This document shows positions 15,493 through 24,617 of a stretch of DNA of 37,779 nt, piece after piece. Location: NCBI GenBank assembly GCA_964497585.1, contig CAZCDS010000062.1, positions 1-37,779 of the forward strand, written 5' to 3'. The translations under genes and the position numbers were made by a program. The notes under the pieces are model-generated. The model had not been told where the DNA came from. It worked only from the letters and a program-made list of their open reading frames with translations, and made no database searches. Positions within the stretch are counted from its first letter, which is position 1. The number at the start of each line of letters is the position of its first letter. The stretch is from CAZCDS01 sp964497585. Lineage in GTDB: Bacteria > Desulfobacterota > Desulfomonilia > Desulfomonilales > Desulfomonilaceae.

Positions 15493-17289
15493 ATGAAGCC
15501 TGCACAATGGGAAAGTGCCTTTCAGCTGGGTGCCACCGAGGCCAGGGACCAGTTTGAACTCATACTGAGGGAACTCGACGGCCTCCTAAAGGATTTCAAA
15601 GCGGACCCTGAAACTGAGTCCGCGCGGCATTTTCGGTCACTGCTGACCGCCCAATCCGAAGGTCTCATAGAGCATCTCAAGATACTCTCGACCATCTTTT
15701 ACATCTCCAGCCTTTCCAGCAGCCACTCTAGCCTCAGCGAAGTGCTTTCGTTAATAGTAGAAAGCGTGAAACAGGTTCTCAATTTCAGACGTGTGATTAT
15801 CCTCTTGCTCAATGAGCAACGTACTGTCCTAAGATGCGAGATAACCGCCGGTTTGACCCGCAAGCAAACCATGAAGGCCTTGTCGCGTCCTTTTCTCATG
15901 CAAAAGCATGATTGCGTCGAAACCAAGGTGGCTCGTCTCGGAACACAATACCTAATTACGAGCCTGTCAGACTCCCGTTTGACCGCTCTTGACCGTAAAG
16001 TCATCAAAGATTTCAACCGAGGCTGCACCATTTATGTTCCCATCAACACTAAGAAAGGTATTATCGGAGTATTTGGTGTGGACAGGCGGCCGTCAGTACC
16101 TCCACTTCGGCTCAGCGATGTCGAGAGGGTGCAGCTTTTTGCTAATTACGTAGGTGTGGTCATTGAAAATGCGAAGCTCTACGAATCCATCATCCAGCAC
16201 AAGAATCGTTTTGAAAACATCGTACAGCATACACCGAACGGAATCATAACCACCGATTCCTCAGGAAACATAAGTCTGGTCAATTCATCCGCGGAGAAGC
16301 TCCTGGGAATCAAGAAAGCGGATTTCCTCCAGCGCCCAGTCGAGGATCTACTCGGCCGCGACACTGTAACCAAAGTGTGGAACGCACTTTCAAAACAGGA
16401 TCGCGCACAGTTCTACGATCTGGACTTCATCGGCGCCAACTCCAAGGCCCTCATTCTCAATTTGTTTGCCGTAATCATCAGAAACGAAGGCGGGCTGGAG
16501 CTCCTTATTATTCTTCAGGATATTACGGACAAGAAAACTGTTGACAAGCACCTCCAGACCCTCGACAAACTGGCCTCGATAGGCACTATGGCAGCAGGAA
16601 TCGCTCACGAAATCAGAAGTCCCTTGACAAGCATCAGCATGGACCTGGACGCACTTTATGAATGCGCCTCCAACAAAGAGAGAGTCGAGGCGACCATAGT
16701 CGAGGTCCTTAACGAAATCGGGAGAATGGACGACATCGTAAGCAATCTTCTGCAATTCGCCCGGCCAGTGGGAGAAGCCTTTTCTCCAGTTTCCGTTCGA
16801 AGGGTCATTGACGAGAGTGTCTCCTTGGTGAAAAAGAAACTTGGCGACAAGCGGATACCTTTTCGCACGAGCTTCAATCCTAGCAGGCTTATAATTGAGG
16901 GGAATCCCGGCCGACTCAAACAGATGATGGTCAATCTGTTGATGAATGCCGTCGAAGCTATCGAACGTGAAGGTGTTATAAAAGTAAGCATGGATCTACT
17001 GGATCAGGACGATGAAATTGTGCGCGGCCTGCTCGAGGAGAGTTCAGCCATCGAAGCCAAGGGCCTTCTTAGAATATCGGTCGAAGACACCGGCGATGGG
17101 ATTCCCTCGGAATTGAGGGATAAGATTTTTGATCCGTATTTTACCACCAAGAAGTTCGGGACGGGTCTTGGACTAGCAATCGTTTCCAAGATTGCAGGTG
17201 AACACAACGGATACGTGTCTCTCGCCAGCGGGTCCAGAGGGAATACACGTATTGATGTTTGCCTCTCGGCTATAGTTCTGGTCACTTAA
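15493..17289 (+). CDS. Cytoplasmic GAF-PAS sensor histidine kinase (598 aa)
   Basis: Autophosphorylating sensor that should phosphorylate the adjacent response regulator. No signal peptide or transmembrane segment, so it senses a cytoplasmic cue. Domains: N-terminal helical part 1-70; GAF 75-230; PAS 237-350 (NGIITTDSSGNISLVN); HisKA with phospho-acceptor His372 in AAGIAHEIRSPLTS; HATPase with Asn485 (NLLMNAVEAIE), Asp532 (EDTGDGIP) and GTGLGLAIVSK at 556-566. All catalytic boxes are intact. The ribosome binding site is weak. The response regulator begins 13 bases after the stop. The ligand is unknown; an aromatic compound would suit the neighbouring genes, but nothing in the GAF or PAS domain shows this. 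Confidence 0.92.
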   Translation: MKPAQWESAFQLGATEARDQFELILRELDGLLKDFKADPETESARHFRSLLTAQSEGLIEHLKILSTIFYISSLSSSHSSLSEVLSLIVESVKQVLNFRRVIILLLNEQRTVLRCEITAGLTRKQTMKALSRPFLMQKHDCVETKVARLGTQYLITSLSDSRLTALDRKVIKDFNRGCTIYVPINTKKGIIGVFGVDRRPSVPPLRLSDVERVQLFANYVGVVIENAKLYESIIQHKNRFENIVQHTPNGIITTDSSGNISLVNSSAEKLLGIKKADFLQRPVEDLLGRDTVTKVWNALSKQDRAQFYDLDFIGANSKALILNLFAVIIRNEGGLELLIILQDITDKKTVDKHLQTLDKLASIGTMAAGIAHEIRSPLTSISMDLDALYECASNKERVEATIVEVLNEIGRMDDIVSNLLQFARPVGEAFSPVSVRRVIDESVSLVKKKLGDKRIPFRTSFNPSRLIIEGNPGRLKQMMVNLLMNAVEAIEREGVIKVSMDLLDQDDEIVRGLLEESSAIEAKGLLRISVEDTGDGIPSELRDKIFDPYFTTKKFGTGLGLAIVSKIAGEHNGYVSLASGSRGNTRIDVCLSAIVLVT

Positions 17290-17302
17290 GGATTGCATAA
17301 TT

Positions 17303-18727
17303 ATGAGTCGTATCCTCATCGTTGATGATGACAAAGCTATCCGGCGTTCTTTCGTGTCGGTTCTGGTGGAAATGGGGTTGGCGGTTACCGCCGTTGGCTT
17401 AGGCCGTGATGCTTTAGACGAAATAAAAGGAGGAGATATCTCACTGGTTTTTCTTGACCTTAGGCTGCCGGACATGGACGGCATAAAGGTCCTGAAACAG
17501 ATAAAGGATATTGATAACAGTATCCTGGTTATTATCATAACAGGTTATGCAACCGTTGAATCGGCTGTTGAGGCCATGCGGCGCGGTGCCTATGACTACA
17601 TTAAGAAACCGTTCAAGTCCGATGCGGTCAAGATTATAACCAAATTGGCTCTCGAGAAGGTGAGTCTGGATCGAAGGGTTGAGTCGTTGCATGTGGAAAA
17701 GGTCAGGCCGTTTGACCAGACCGAAATGGTTGGGGCCTGCGGCAAGATCGTTGATATCAGGAACCAAATCCGGAAGGTGGCCAAGACCGACACGACTATT
17801 CTTTTGGAGGGTGAGAGCGGCACGGGCAAAGAGGTCTTGGCGAAGCTTATACACCAAATGAGCCATCGTTCGTCCGGGCCACTTATTCATGTGAATTGCT
17901 CCGCCGTGCCGGATAGTCTCTTGGAGAGTGAGATCTTCGGATATGAAAAGGGGGCGTTTACGGGGGCGGCTCATCGGAAGAGGGGTCTCATTGAACAGGC
18001 AAACGGCGGCACTCTTCATCTTGACGAAGTGGGTGATATGCCTTTGGGGCTCCAGGCCAAGGTGCTAAGAATCCTGGAGGAAAAGAGCTGTCGTCGTGTT
18101 GGCGGATCGGCTGAGATTGCGTTGGACATCCGGGTGGTCGCCAGCACGAACAAAAATCTGTTGAGTGAGATCGAGGAAGGGAGATTTCGGCTTGATCTTT
18201 ATTACCGACTCAATACGTTTGTTATTAACGTTCCTCCTCTGAGAGAGCGGGGCGGAGATATAATTCTTCTGGCCGACCATTGGATAGAGAAGAACAATCT
18301 CCAATTCCTCAAGAATGTGCGGAGTATCTCGCCTGAGGCTCAGAAAGTTCTTCTGTCCTATTCTTGGCCTGGAAATGTCAGGGAATTGAGAAATATCATA
18401 GAAAGGACCATCCTTCTCTTGCCAACGGAAGTGAGAGTCTTGCGGCCTGAACACATCCCGTTCGGAAGCTCGCCCCAGGCCGGTTCTTCGCATCAGATGG
18501 GGCTCCCTTTTACTGACTCCGACCTCGAATTCCATCTTGGTGAAGGCCTGGACTATTATCAATTTACCGAAGATATTATTAATCGGGCGAAGAGCCGGAT
18601 CATCGACAAAGCGCTTCAATTGACGGGCGGAAACAAGACGAAGGCGGCTAAGGTCCTTCATTTGGGTCGGTGCGCCCTCTGGAGGGAGATGGAGAAAATC
18701 AAACGATGGGAGGAGAAAGGTTCTTAG
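17303..18727 (+). CDS. NtrC-family sigma-54-dependent response regulator (474 aa)
   Basis: Receiver domain 1-120 with acidic Asp8-Asp10, phosphorylated Asp52 (FLDLRLPDMDG) and Lys102. AAA+ domain from about 143: Walker A GESGTGKE at 170-177, the sigma-54 contact loop GAFTGA at 217-222, Walker B GGTLHLDEVGDMPL, and arginine-finger region (RFRLDLYYRLNTF). C-terminal Fis-type helix-turn-helix (NKTKAAKVLHLGRCALWREM). Length and order are normal for the family. It activates sigma-54 promoters when phosphorylated by the upstream kinase. Its targets are unknown; a candidate site lies in front of its own operon at 15302. TAG stop. Confidence 0.94.
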   Translation: MSRILIVDDDKAIRRSFVSVLVEMGLAVTAVGLGRDALDEIKGGDISLVFLDLRLPDMDGIKVLKQIKDIDNSILVIIITGYATVESAVEAMRRGAYDYIKKPFKSDAVKIITKLALEKVSLDRRVESLHVEKVRPFDQTEMVGACGKIVDIRNQIRKVAKTDTTILLEGESGTGKEVLAKLIHQMSHRSSGPLIHVNCSAVPDSLLESEIFGYEKGAFTGAAHRKRGLIEQANGGTLHLDEVGDMPLGLQAKVLRILEEKSCRRVGGSAEIALDIRVVASTNKNLLSEIEEGRFRLDLYYRLNTFVINVPPLRERGGDIILLADHWIEKNNLQFLKNVRSISPEAQKVLLSYSWPGNVRELRNIIERTILLLPTEVRVLRPEHIPFGSSPQAGSSHQMGLPFTDSDLEFHLGEGLDYYQFTEDIINRAKSRIIDKALQLTGGNKTKAAKVLHLGRCALWREMEKIKRWEEKGS

Positions 18728-19288
18728 ACGGCTGCAAAGCTGTTCGAGGGATCGTCTTCCATTCCTTCGGGGGTATGACACTCGCTGCGCTGTCCATGCA
18801 TGGTTGGACTTTCAACGGAACAGCGCACGAGATTCCTCAGCGCCCGGAATTGTCCGACATGTGTATACATCAGTGCGCCACCAATGAGGTCTGATTGAAT
18901 GTTGGCTGCGACAAAGGTGCCCGTGAAAGCTTCCCGCGTAACATCATTCAAGCGGGATTCTACCAACGAGCGCGCCTCTAAGAGAATCAGGAAGAAGCAG
19001 CGTTGGACTGGAAATCATAGCGCTTGGCCTACCGTCCTACCGGGGGACCCAGTGGACTTGACGCGGGATATAACGAATCCCCGCTTTCATAGGGACTCTC
19101 AAAACTAATCACGCATTGCACAACATGCTCCACTGGTGGCTTGCCCAGCAGTGCGGTTACACGCCGTGCCAACTTTCGAGAACTGCTATAATCCCGTCAG
19201 ACCGGGAAGTGAAAGAGCTGGTGTCAAACGAGATTCAGCTTCCGCATGGCACACAAGGGCACTATGCAAGTCTGAATCCGATGGGACG
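18728..19288. other. Gene-free stretch between convergent units
   Basis: Between the response regulator and the terminator of the molybdopterin enzyme gene. A minus-strand frame at 18724-18966 gives a protein-like string (DVTREAFTGTFVAANIQSDL) but has no ribosome binding site and no family I recognise; it may be a decayed fragment. No terminator with a T-run was found directly after 18727. Confidence 0.35.
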
Positions 19289-19316
19289 AAAAAAGGCCCC
19301 CACTCAATGGGAGGCC
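19289..19316 (-). terminator. Rho-independent terminator of the molybdopterin enzyme gene
   Basis: Minus strand: GGCCTCCCA pairs with TGGGGGCC (one bulge, one G-T pair) around TTGAG, followed by six Ts. It lies 70-95 bases after the stop codon at 19386. Confidence 0.8.
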
Positions 19317-19385
19317 AAGGCTCTCACAATGTCTGGCGCGGGACGCCCGATTTCAGGTGGTTGGTAGTCATCGATGGTCGGGCCT

Positions 19386-21554
19386 TCATGAGATTGATGC
19401 GCTCCTCGGTCCAGGAAGCTTATAGACCCTGCAGAAAGTGCCCCGCAAGGTGACACCGCCCATTATTGGGCTATATGGTGGACTATTGCTCGTTGTGGCG
19501 TTAATGTTGGACTCCAGGAAAGCATGGAGATTGTCCTCAACAGGTCTTTCCGGATACCACCAGCCATGATCGGCCACAACCACTTTCGGATGGAGAGTTT
19601 CCGTGTATTCGGCCTTGAGAGTGATACTTCCCCTCTTGTTCTCGACATTCACCCAGTCCCCGTTATCAATTCCCAGCTCCGCTGCTGTGTTCGGATTAAT
19701 GTTGAGAACAGGATCGGGACGCTGAGACCTGAGGCTCTCTACCTGGCGAAAATTCGCGTGACGGAATACGCCTGGCTTCCTGGTAGTCAGGATCAGGGGA
19801 TACTTCTCTGCCATGTCCGGTTCGCTATACATGGTCTCGGGCGGCTCGTGGTAGGTGGGCAACGGTTCATATCCACATTCTTCGAGGTAGCTGGAATACA
19901 ATTCCACTTTTCCCGAAGGCGTATTGAAGCCACTCTCCTCATAGTATCGGTAGCGCCTCATGCAGTTCAGCACACGAATTTTTCTGAATTCATCAAACCG
20001 GATTCCCGAGGGCTTGAGCATTTCTTCCAGGAAGTGGTATTCGTCGGTCCAAAGATACTCACCAAGTCCGAGCTTCTTGCTCAACTCGATCAGGATCTGA
20101 GTATCGGATTTACAGTCTTGCGGATCAGCCACTCGTTGTTGTATCTGCACGAGATGAGGCAATTCGGGTGAGTGGCGAAGCGCGTCATGCTCCAGGTAGT
20201 GCGCGACCGGCAAGAGCACATCACACATTTGGGTTGTGGGGTTAAGGAAGAAGTCCGCCGCCGCTATGAAATCGAGCTTCTGAAAGGCCTCCCGAGTCTC
20301 AGCGGAATTGGCCCACGTGAGGAGGAGATTCCCCCCCTGGATATACGCTATCCGCGGCATGGAGGGTCCCTCGTCGATGAGCGCTTTGACCACGCGCTGC
20401 GGCAGTGCGTAGTAGATGAAAGGGGCTAGATCTTGTGCGCCGAGCCTTCGTTCCCGTCTCTCCCTTGGAATCGTGTCTTGCAGGGTGAATTCAGGGGAAC
20501 CTCTGGGAGCCAGCGGTGGTGTGCTCCAGAGGACTTCCCCACCTGGGACGCCAATGTTTCCGCACAGCGCTTCCATGACATAGACGGCACGCTGGGTCTG
20601 CACTGACAAGACGATTTGCTCATTCGCGTTTCCAACCTGGGCGGCGGCTGGCCTGGTATTGGCATAAAGCCGGGCGGCGTCGACGATGGTGTCCGCCGGC
20701 ACCCAGGTTATGTCAGCCACGTCCTGAGGTGGATAGCCTTGGATGTGGGTCTTGAGTTCTTCAAAACCCACTGTCCATCTTTCAACGAAGGCTTTGTCAT
20801 ATAGTTCCTCATTGACGATGACATGTATCATCCCCAGAACCAAGGCGAGGTCTGATGCGGGCCTCGGCTGCAGCCACATATCTGCCCGTCTCGCCAGAGC
20901 CGTTTCGAAAGGATCGACGACGATCAGTTTCATCCCTTGACCCAAGGCTTTCTTGATCGGTTCGTAGGTAGGCAATGAAGTGGCGGCCGGGTCATTCGCC
21001 CAGACCACGAGTAGTGCGGGCGGGTAGTGATAATCCGGCATATGGAAATCGCCCAAGGTCAACCTCATGGCCGTCACCCTCGGGTGATAACAAACAGGAG
21101 CTGCGGAGGTTATGTTTGGGGATCCAAAAGCATTCGCCAGACGGGTGAACACGTTGTCCTGAATGCCTTTTGCCGCTCCCCTCAACCAGACTACTGATTC
21201 AGGCCCATATCGTTCCTTGGCTTTGTTCATCTCTTCGGCAATGGTGCCCAAAGCTTCATCCCACGTGACCTCGGACCATTGCCCCTCACCCCGACCTCCT
21301 TTGCGTTTCAAGGGGTGCTTGAGGCGTTGGGGATGATTGAGAAGCTCTACGGACGCCCATCCCTTCGGACATAATGCGCCCATGTTCATGGCCGCGCTTG
21401 GATCGCCTTCTATTCCGTCTATTTTGCCATCTTTCATGTGGACAAGAACGCCGCAATCCTGCAAACAAATGGCGCACGTGGTTCGCACCACGCCATCTCT
21501 CGGGATATTGCGCGGCAGAGTGCTGGAAATAGGGTCTCTGGTTTTCTCTTGCAT
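19386..21554 (-). CDS. Molybdopterin (Mo/W-bisMGD) oxidoreductase, DMSO reductase family (about 722 aa)
   Basis: Large catalytic subunit type with its own N-terminal 4Fe-4S site: numbering from the upstream ATG at 21560, Cys29, Cys32, Cys36 and Cys64 (CAICLQDC ... GALCPKG). The likely metal ligand is Cys157 in APVCYHPRV, 93 residues after the last cluster cysteine. The C-terminal MGD-binding domain is present (LTTRKPGVFRHANFRQ, GWWYPERP). There is no Tat signal, so it is cytoplasmic. No electron-transfer or membrane subunit gene is adjacent, so it works alone or with unlinked partners. It resembles acetylene hydratase in size but lacks the Asp that follows the second cluster cysteine there (Leu here). 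I prefer the ATG at 21554, six bases after GAGG; the one at 21560 is two codons upstream. Substrate unknown. Confidence 0.85.
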   Translation of the reverse strand: MQEKTRDPISSTLPRNIPRDGVVRTTCAICLQDCGVLVHMKDGKIDGIEGDPSAAMNMGALCPKGWASVELLNHPQRLKHPLKRKGGRGEGQWSEVTWDEALGTIAEEMNKAKERYGPESVVWLRGAAKGIQDNVFTRLANAFGSPNITSAAPVCYHPRVTAMRLTLGDFHMPDYHYPPALLVVWANDPAATSLPTYEPIKKALGQGMKLIVVDPFETALARRADMWLQPRPASDLALVLGMIHVIVNEELYDKAFVERWTVGFEELKTHIQGYPPQDVADITWVPADTIVDAARLYANTRPAAAQVGNANEQIVLSVQTQRAVYVMEALCGNIGVPGGEVLWSTPPLAPRGSPEFTLQDTIPRERRERRLGAQDLAPFIYYALPQRVVKALIDEGPSMPRIAYIQGGNLLLTWANSAETREAFQKLDFIAAADFFLNPTTQMCDVLLPVAHYLEHDALRHSPELPHLVQIQQRVADPQDCKSDTQILIELSKKLGLGEYLWTDEYHFLEEMLKPSGIRFDEFRKIRVLNCMRRYRYYEESGFNTPSGKVELYSSYLEECGYEPLPTYHEPPETMYSEPDMAEKYPLILTTRKPGVFRHANFRQVESLRSQRPDPVLNINPNTAAELGIDNGDWVNVENKRGSITLKAEYTETLHPKVVVADHGWWYPERPVEDNLHAFLESNINATTSNSPPYSPIMGGVTLRGTFCRVYKLPGPRSASIS

Positions 21555-21560
21555 TTTCAT

Positions 21561-22534
21561 CCTCGCAGGAAGCTCGTTTACCCCCGCCTGATTCTAGACA
21601 ACCGGCCGGAATGGACAAGAGTCCCCCAGCCGAACTGACATCTGGAAAAAGGACGTGGACATTGGGGAGGAACCGCCCAGACCGAAAGAATCCTCGGCCC
21701 ACAATTTGCCTGCCAAAAGCCAATCCTGTCGTTCCCGCATCGTCCGAACGTTTGCCCAGGAGACATTCCGCATCTATCCCTTCCAGGGACTTGAGGGCGA
21801 GAGATAAACCGTCCGACGCTCTCCGGCGCTCCGGGGGCCATCGACTCGCCCCGCCAAGGGGCCCGAAGCCGGCAATTTCCACCCCTTACGCCAGATTATC
21901 GGCTCTTTTTTTCTTTTTGAGTATACCACACCCGCTGCCCGCCTGTTAACGTAGACGCTGAGGGGCCCGCATTGCGCCGAGCCGTAAGAGAACGAACCGA
22001 CAAGAATACCTCTGCGGAAAAAGGATACGATTCTCGATACCCTCAAGAGCTTCACAGTGATTTCCGTTGGCCCTGCCAAACGGATGGCTGATTACCGGAC
22101 TCGCAGACCTCCTACCTAGAATCCGTGTACGGTTCTTGGTGTCCAGGTGTATCCGCTTCCACATGTCCCGTTGGAGAAACCAGCTGATTCCTCGGGGTGA
22201 GACCCCCATTCCCTCGATCAGTTTCCCGATTACGTTCGCCGGGACGGAGATCCTTCCGGGCCTTTCCCTCCGGCACGGGAATTCGGGAGACATCCGACCC
22301 CTGATGAATCCCGGAGACGGCTCATTCTGGCGACGATCGTCGGGGGCGGTGAGGAACCCCCGCGCTGACAAAGCCCACATACCTCCAGAAATGATTTGTC
22401 CCTGGCCGAAACTCAGCGGATCGTCTGAACCCGATTCGTGACCAGCCACAAAGCTTGAACAACCCAGGGTTGGACTTTTCGGAAGCGGCCTGCGCCCGTC
22501 CCTACCACTGGGGCAAACTCACGGAGTAGGCCGG
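21561..22534. other. Gene-free stretch of about 970 bases
   Basis: No supportable gene on either strand. Open frames at 21946-22449 (minus) and 22067-22441 (plus) overlap each other, lack ribosome binding sites and have no recognisable motif. It separates the thiolase operon from the molybdopterin gene and should contain the latter's promoter. A site TGGCAGGCAAATTGTG (minus, near 21700) has sigma-54-like spacing but GT instead of GC at -12. Confidence 0.4.
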
Positions 22535-23770
22535 TCAGGGAACCCGAGGCCGTTCATATAATGATTCGAAAGGCCGCTCTACAGTGACGGCCACTCCCTG
22601 GCCCCCGCCGCAGCACGCCGTAGCGCAGCCATAGCGTCCCTCCTTTCGGTTGAGGATGCGGGCCAGGGTCCCCACTAAACGAATGCCGGTAGCGCCCAAG
22701 GCATGGCCTATGGCGGTCCCACCGCCCATGATGTTGACTCGTAGAGGGTCGAGCCCCAACGCTTTGATTGTATACAGCGCCACGACGCAAAAGGCTTCAT
22801 TGATCTCCCAGAAATCGATGTCTTCGGGCTTCAGCCCGACCATGTCGAGGGCCTTGAGACAGGCGGGAACGGTTCCGGAACCCATAATGGAGGGATGCAC
22901 CCCGGCAAATCCGATACCTCTGACGAATGCCAACGGTTTGATCCTTTTCTTTGCTGCAGTCTCCGCGGCCATGAGCAACATGGACGACGCCCCGGCATTC
23001 AGGGGTGAGGAGTTTCCCGCGGTGACCGAGCCGTCTTCTCTGAAGACGGGCCTCAACTTGGCCATGTCGTCCAGGGTGGCCATAGGCCGGACTGCTTGAT
23101 CGCTCTCCACGGTCATAACCTTTCCGTCAGCCTGTTCAGCGTCAACGGCCAAAATCTCATGTGAGAAGAAACCTTTCGATGCGGCTGCAGCCGCCAAGTG
23201 GTGAGCACGAACTCCCCAGCGGTCCAGGTCATCCCTCGTGAAATCCGTCATTCCCAGGAGCTTCTCCGCGGTCAGACCCATGTTCGTGGAAACGTTCATT
23301 TCCCAATGACTGTACGCTTCGTCTTCAAAGAGCCTCGGATTAAAGGATACGATTCCCTTTTCCTTATCGGCGAGCAGGCTCATGGGGACCCTCGTCATGT
23401 GTTCCATGCCCCCTACCAGGACGATGTCGGCCACGCCTGCGGCTATCTCCAAGAAGCCTGAGTGAATCGCGGCCATGGAGGATCCGCATTGCTGGTCCAC
23501 GAACTTCGCCGGAACCGTTTCCGGGAAATTGGCCAGAAAGAGGGGAGTGCGACCACCGTACGTCCACTGCTCTCCGACTCCGAAAGCGGAACCGACCACG
23601 AAATCGTCAACCTCCTCCGGGGCGACGCCCGTTCTTCGCAACAATTCGGGCAGCAATTTTGCGAGCAGTTCATCCGCCCTGAGCTTGTGAAAACAGTCCC
23701 GACCGGGATCATTCGGCCGCGCTCTGGACTGGGCCGTTCTCAAGTAACCGGCGACAACGACTTCTCTCAT
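22535..23770 (-). CDS. Thiolase, acetyl-CoA acetyltransferase type (411 aa)
   Basis: CoA-dependent cleavage of a 3-ketoacyl-CoA (or the reverse condensation). Nucleophile Cys95 in DQQCGSSMAAIHSG; VGGMEHM follows; NEAF, GGGTAIGHALGATG with the active-site His, and CATACCGGGQG with the second Cys are all intact. Start at 23770 has AAGGAG six bases upstream; in-frame ATGs further upstream lie inside the end of the dehydrogenase gene. Last gene of the acyl-CoA operon, 43 bases after the short-chain dehydrogenase. A second thiolase lies at 26660-27850; they share only family motifs, so they probably act on different chain lengths or branched substrates. Confidence 0.93.
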   Translation of the reverse strand: MREVVVAGYLRTAQSRARPNDPGRDCFHKLRADELLAKLLPELLRRTGVAPEEVDDFVVGSAFGVGEQWTYGGRTPLFLANFPETVPAKFVDQQCGSSMAAIHSGFLEIAAGVADIVLVGGMEHMTRVPMSLLADKEKGIVSFNPRLFEDEAYSHWEMNVSTNMGLTAEKLLGMTDFTRDDLDRWGVRAHHLAAAAASKGFFSHEILAVDAEQADGKVMTVESDQAVRPMATLDDMAKLRPVFREDGSVTAGNSSPLNAGASSMLLMAAETAAKKRIKPLAFVRGIGFAGVHPSIMGSGTVPACLKALDMVGLKPEDIDFWEINEAFCVVALYTIKALGLDPLRVNIMGGGTAIGHALGATGIRLVGTLARILNRKEGRYGCATACCGGGQGVAVTVERPFESLYERPRVP

Positions 23771-23813
23771 GGGTTCTCCTTCTTTCAAGATTGGCTTCTG
23801 TGTGACGTAAACA

Positions 23814-24584
23814 TTAGAAGCAGTGGTATCCGCCGTCAATGACAACTATGTCACCGGTGTGGAAGAGGCTGGCATCGCTGGCGAAGTACACGGCTATCGG
23901 TCCGTAGTCTTCCGGTTTTCCCCAGCGGTGCATCGGGATGCGAGGAAGGACTGCAGCCTGAAACTTGTCCCAGCCCAACAAATCTCCGGTCATCTCGGAT
24001 TCAACCCACCCCGGCAAGATAGCGTTGGCCCGAATTCCGTTTCTGGCATACTCAACCGCTATGGAACGGACCATGGCAATGAGGCCGGCTTTGGTGGCCG
24101 CGTAGTGTTCACCTCTCGCCATAGCGGAAATCCCGGAGAGGCTGCTGGTTGCGACGAGTGACCCGCCTTGGCCTCGCTCCAACATGTGCCGGACTGCGGC
24201 CCGAAGCGTGAAGAACGCTCCCTCCATGTTTACCCGGAATAGGAGCCTCCACTCCTCGGCGTCCATCTCGTGGAAGGGTGTTGACATCTTGTGCAGGCCT
24301 GCATTGGCGAAACAGGCGTCCACCGACCCCAGAGCCTTCACAGTTCGGGCAAAGCATTCCTCCACTTCCTGCTCGTCGGAAATGTCGCAGGTAAGGGCCA
24401 GTACTCGCCGGCCATATGCCTTCAACATCTCTTCCGCCGCCTGATTCTTGTTCTCATTCCGCCCCCAGATACAGACATCCGCCCCGGCCTCGGCCAGCGC
24501 CTTGGCCATGCCCAGACCGATGCCACCATTTCCGCCTGTTACCAAGGCCGCTTTCCCGGCAAGATCGAAAGTGGATGCGCTCAT
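23814..24584 (-). CDS. Short-chain dehydrogenase/reductase (256 aa)
   Basis: NAD(P)-dependent oxidation of an alcohol or 3-hydroxyacyl-CoA. Nucleotide-binding TGGNGGIG at 16-23, FANAG near 92-96, catalytic Ser148, Tyr161 and Lys165 (YAATK), and the C-terminal FHTGDIVVIDGGYH. Length is typical of classical SDRs. GGAGG lies four bases before the ATG. Placed between an acyl-CoA dehydrogenase and a thiolase, it probably supplies the 3-hydroxyacyl-CoA dehydrogenase step; the exact substrate is not shown by the sequence. Confidence 0.92.
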   Translation of the reverse strand: MSASTFDLAGKAALVTGGNGGIGLGMAKALAEAGADVCIWGRNENKNQAAEEMLKAYGRRVLALTCDISDEQEVEECFARTVKALGSVDACFANAGLHKMSTPFHEMDAEEWRLLFRVNMEGAFFTLRAAVRHMLERGQGGSLVATSSLSGISAMARGEHYAATKAGLIAMVRSIAVEYARNGIRANAILPGWVESEMTGDLLGWDKFQAAVLPRIPMHRWGKPEDYGPIAVYFASDASLFHTGDIVVIDGGYHCF

Positions 24585-24617
24585 AGGGCCTCCGAAAAAG
24601 AAAAGTGAACATCAATG

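Noticed and set aside
19386..21560. Acetylene hydratase
   Set aside because: The size is similar, but the active-site Asp that directly follows the second cluster cysteine is Leu here.
21700..21716. Sigma-54-like site TGGCAGGCAAATTGTG upstream of the molybdopterin gene
   Set aside because: The -12 element has GT instead of the near-invariant GC.
21946..22449. Long open frames on both strands in the gap between thiolase and molybdopterin gene
   Set aside because: They overlap each other, have no ribosome binding sites and show no protein motif; GC-rich sequence gives long chance frames.
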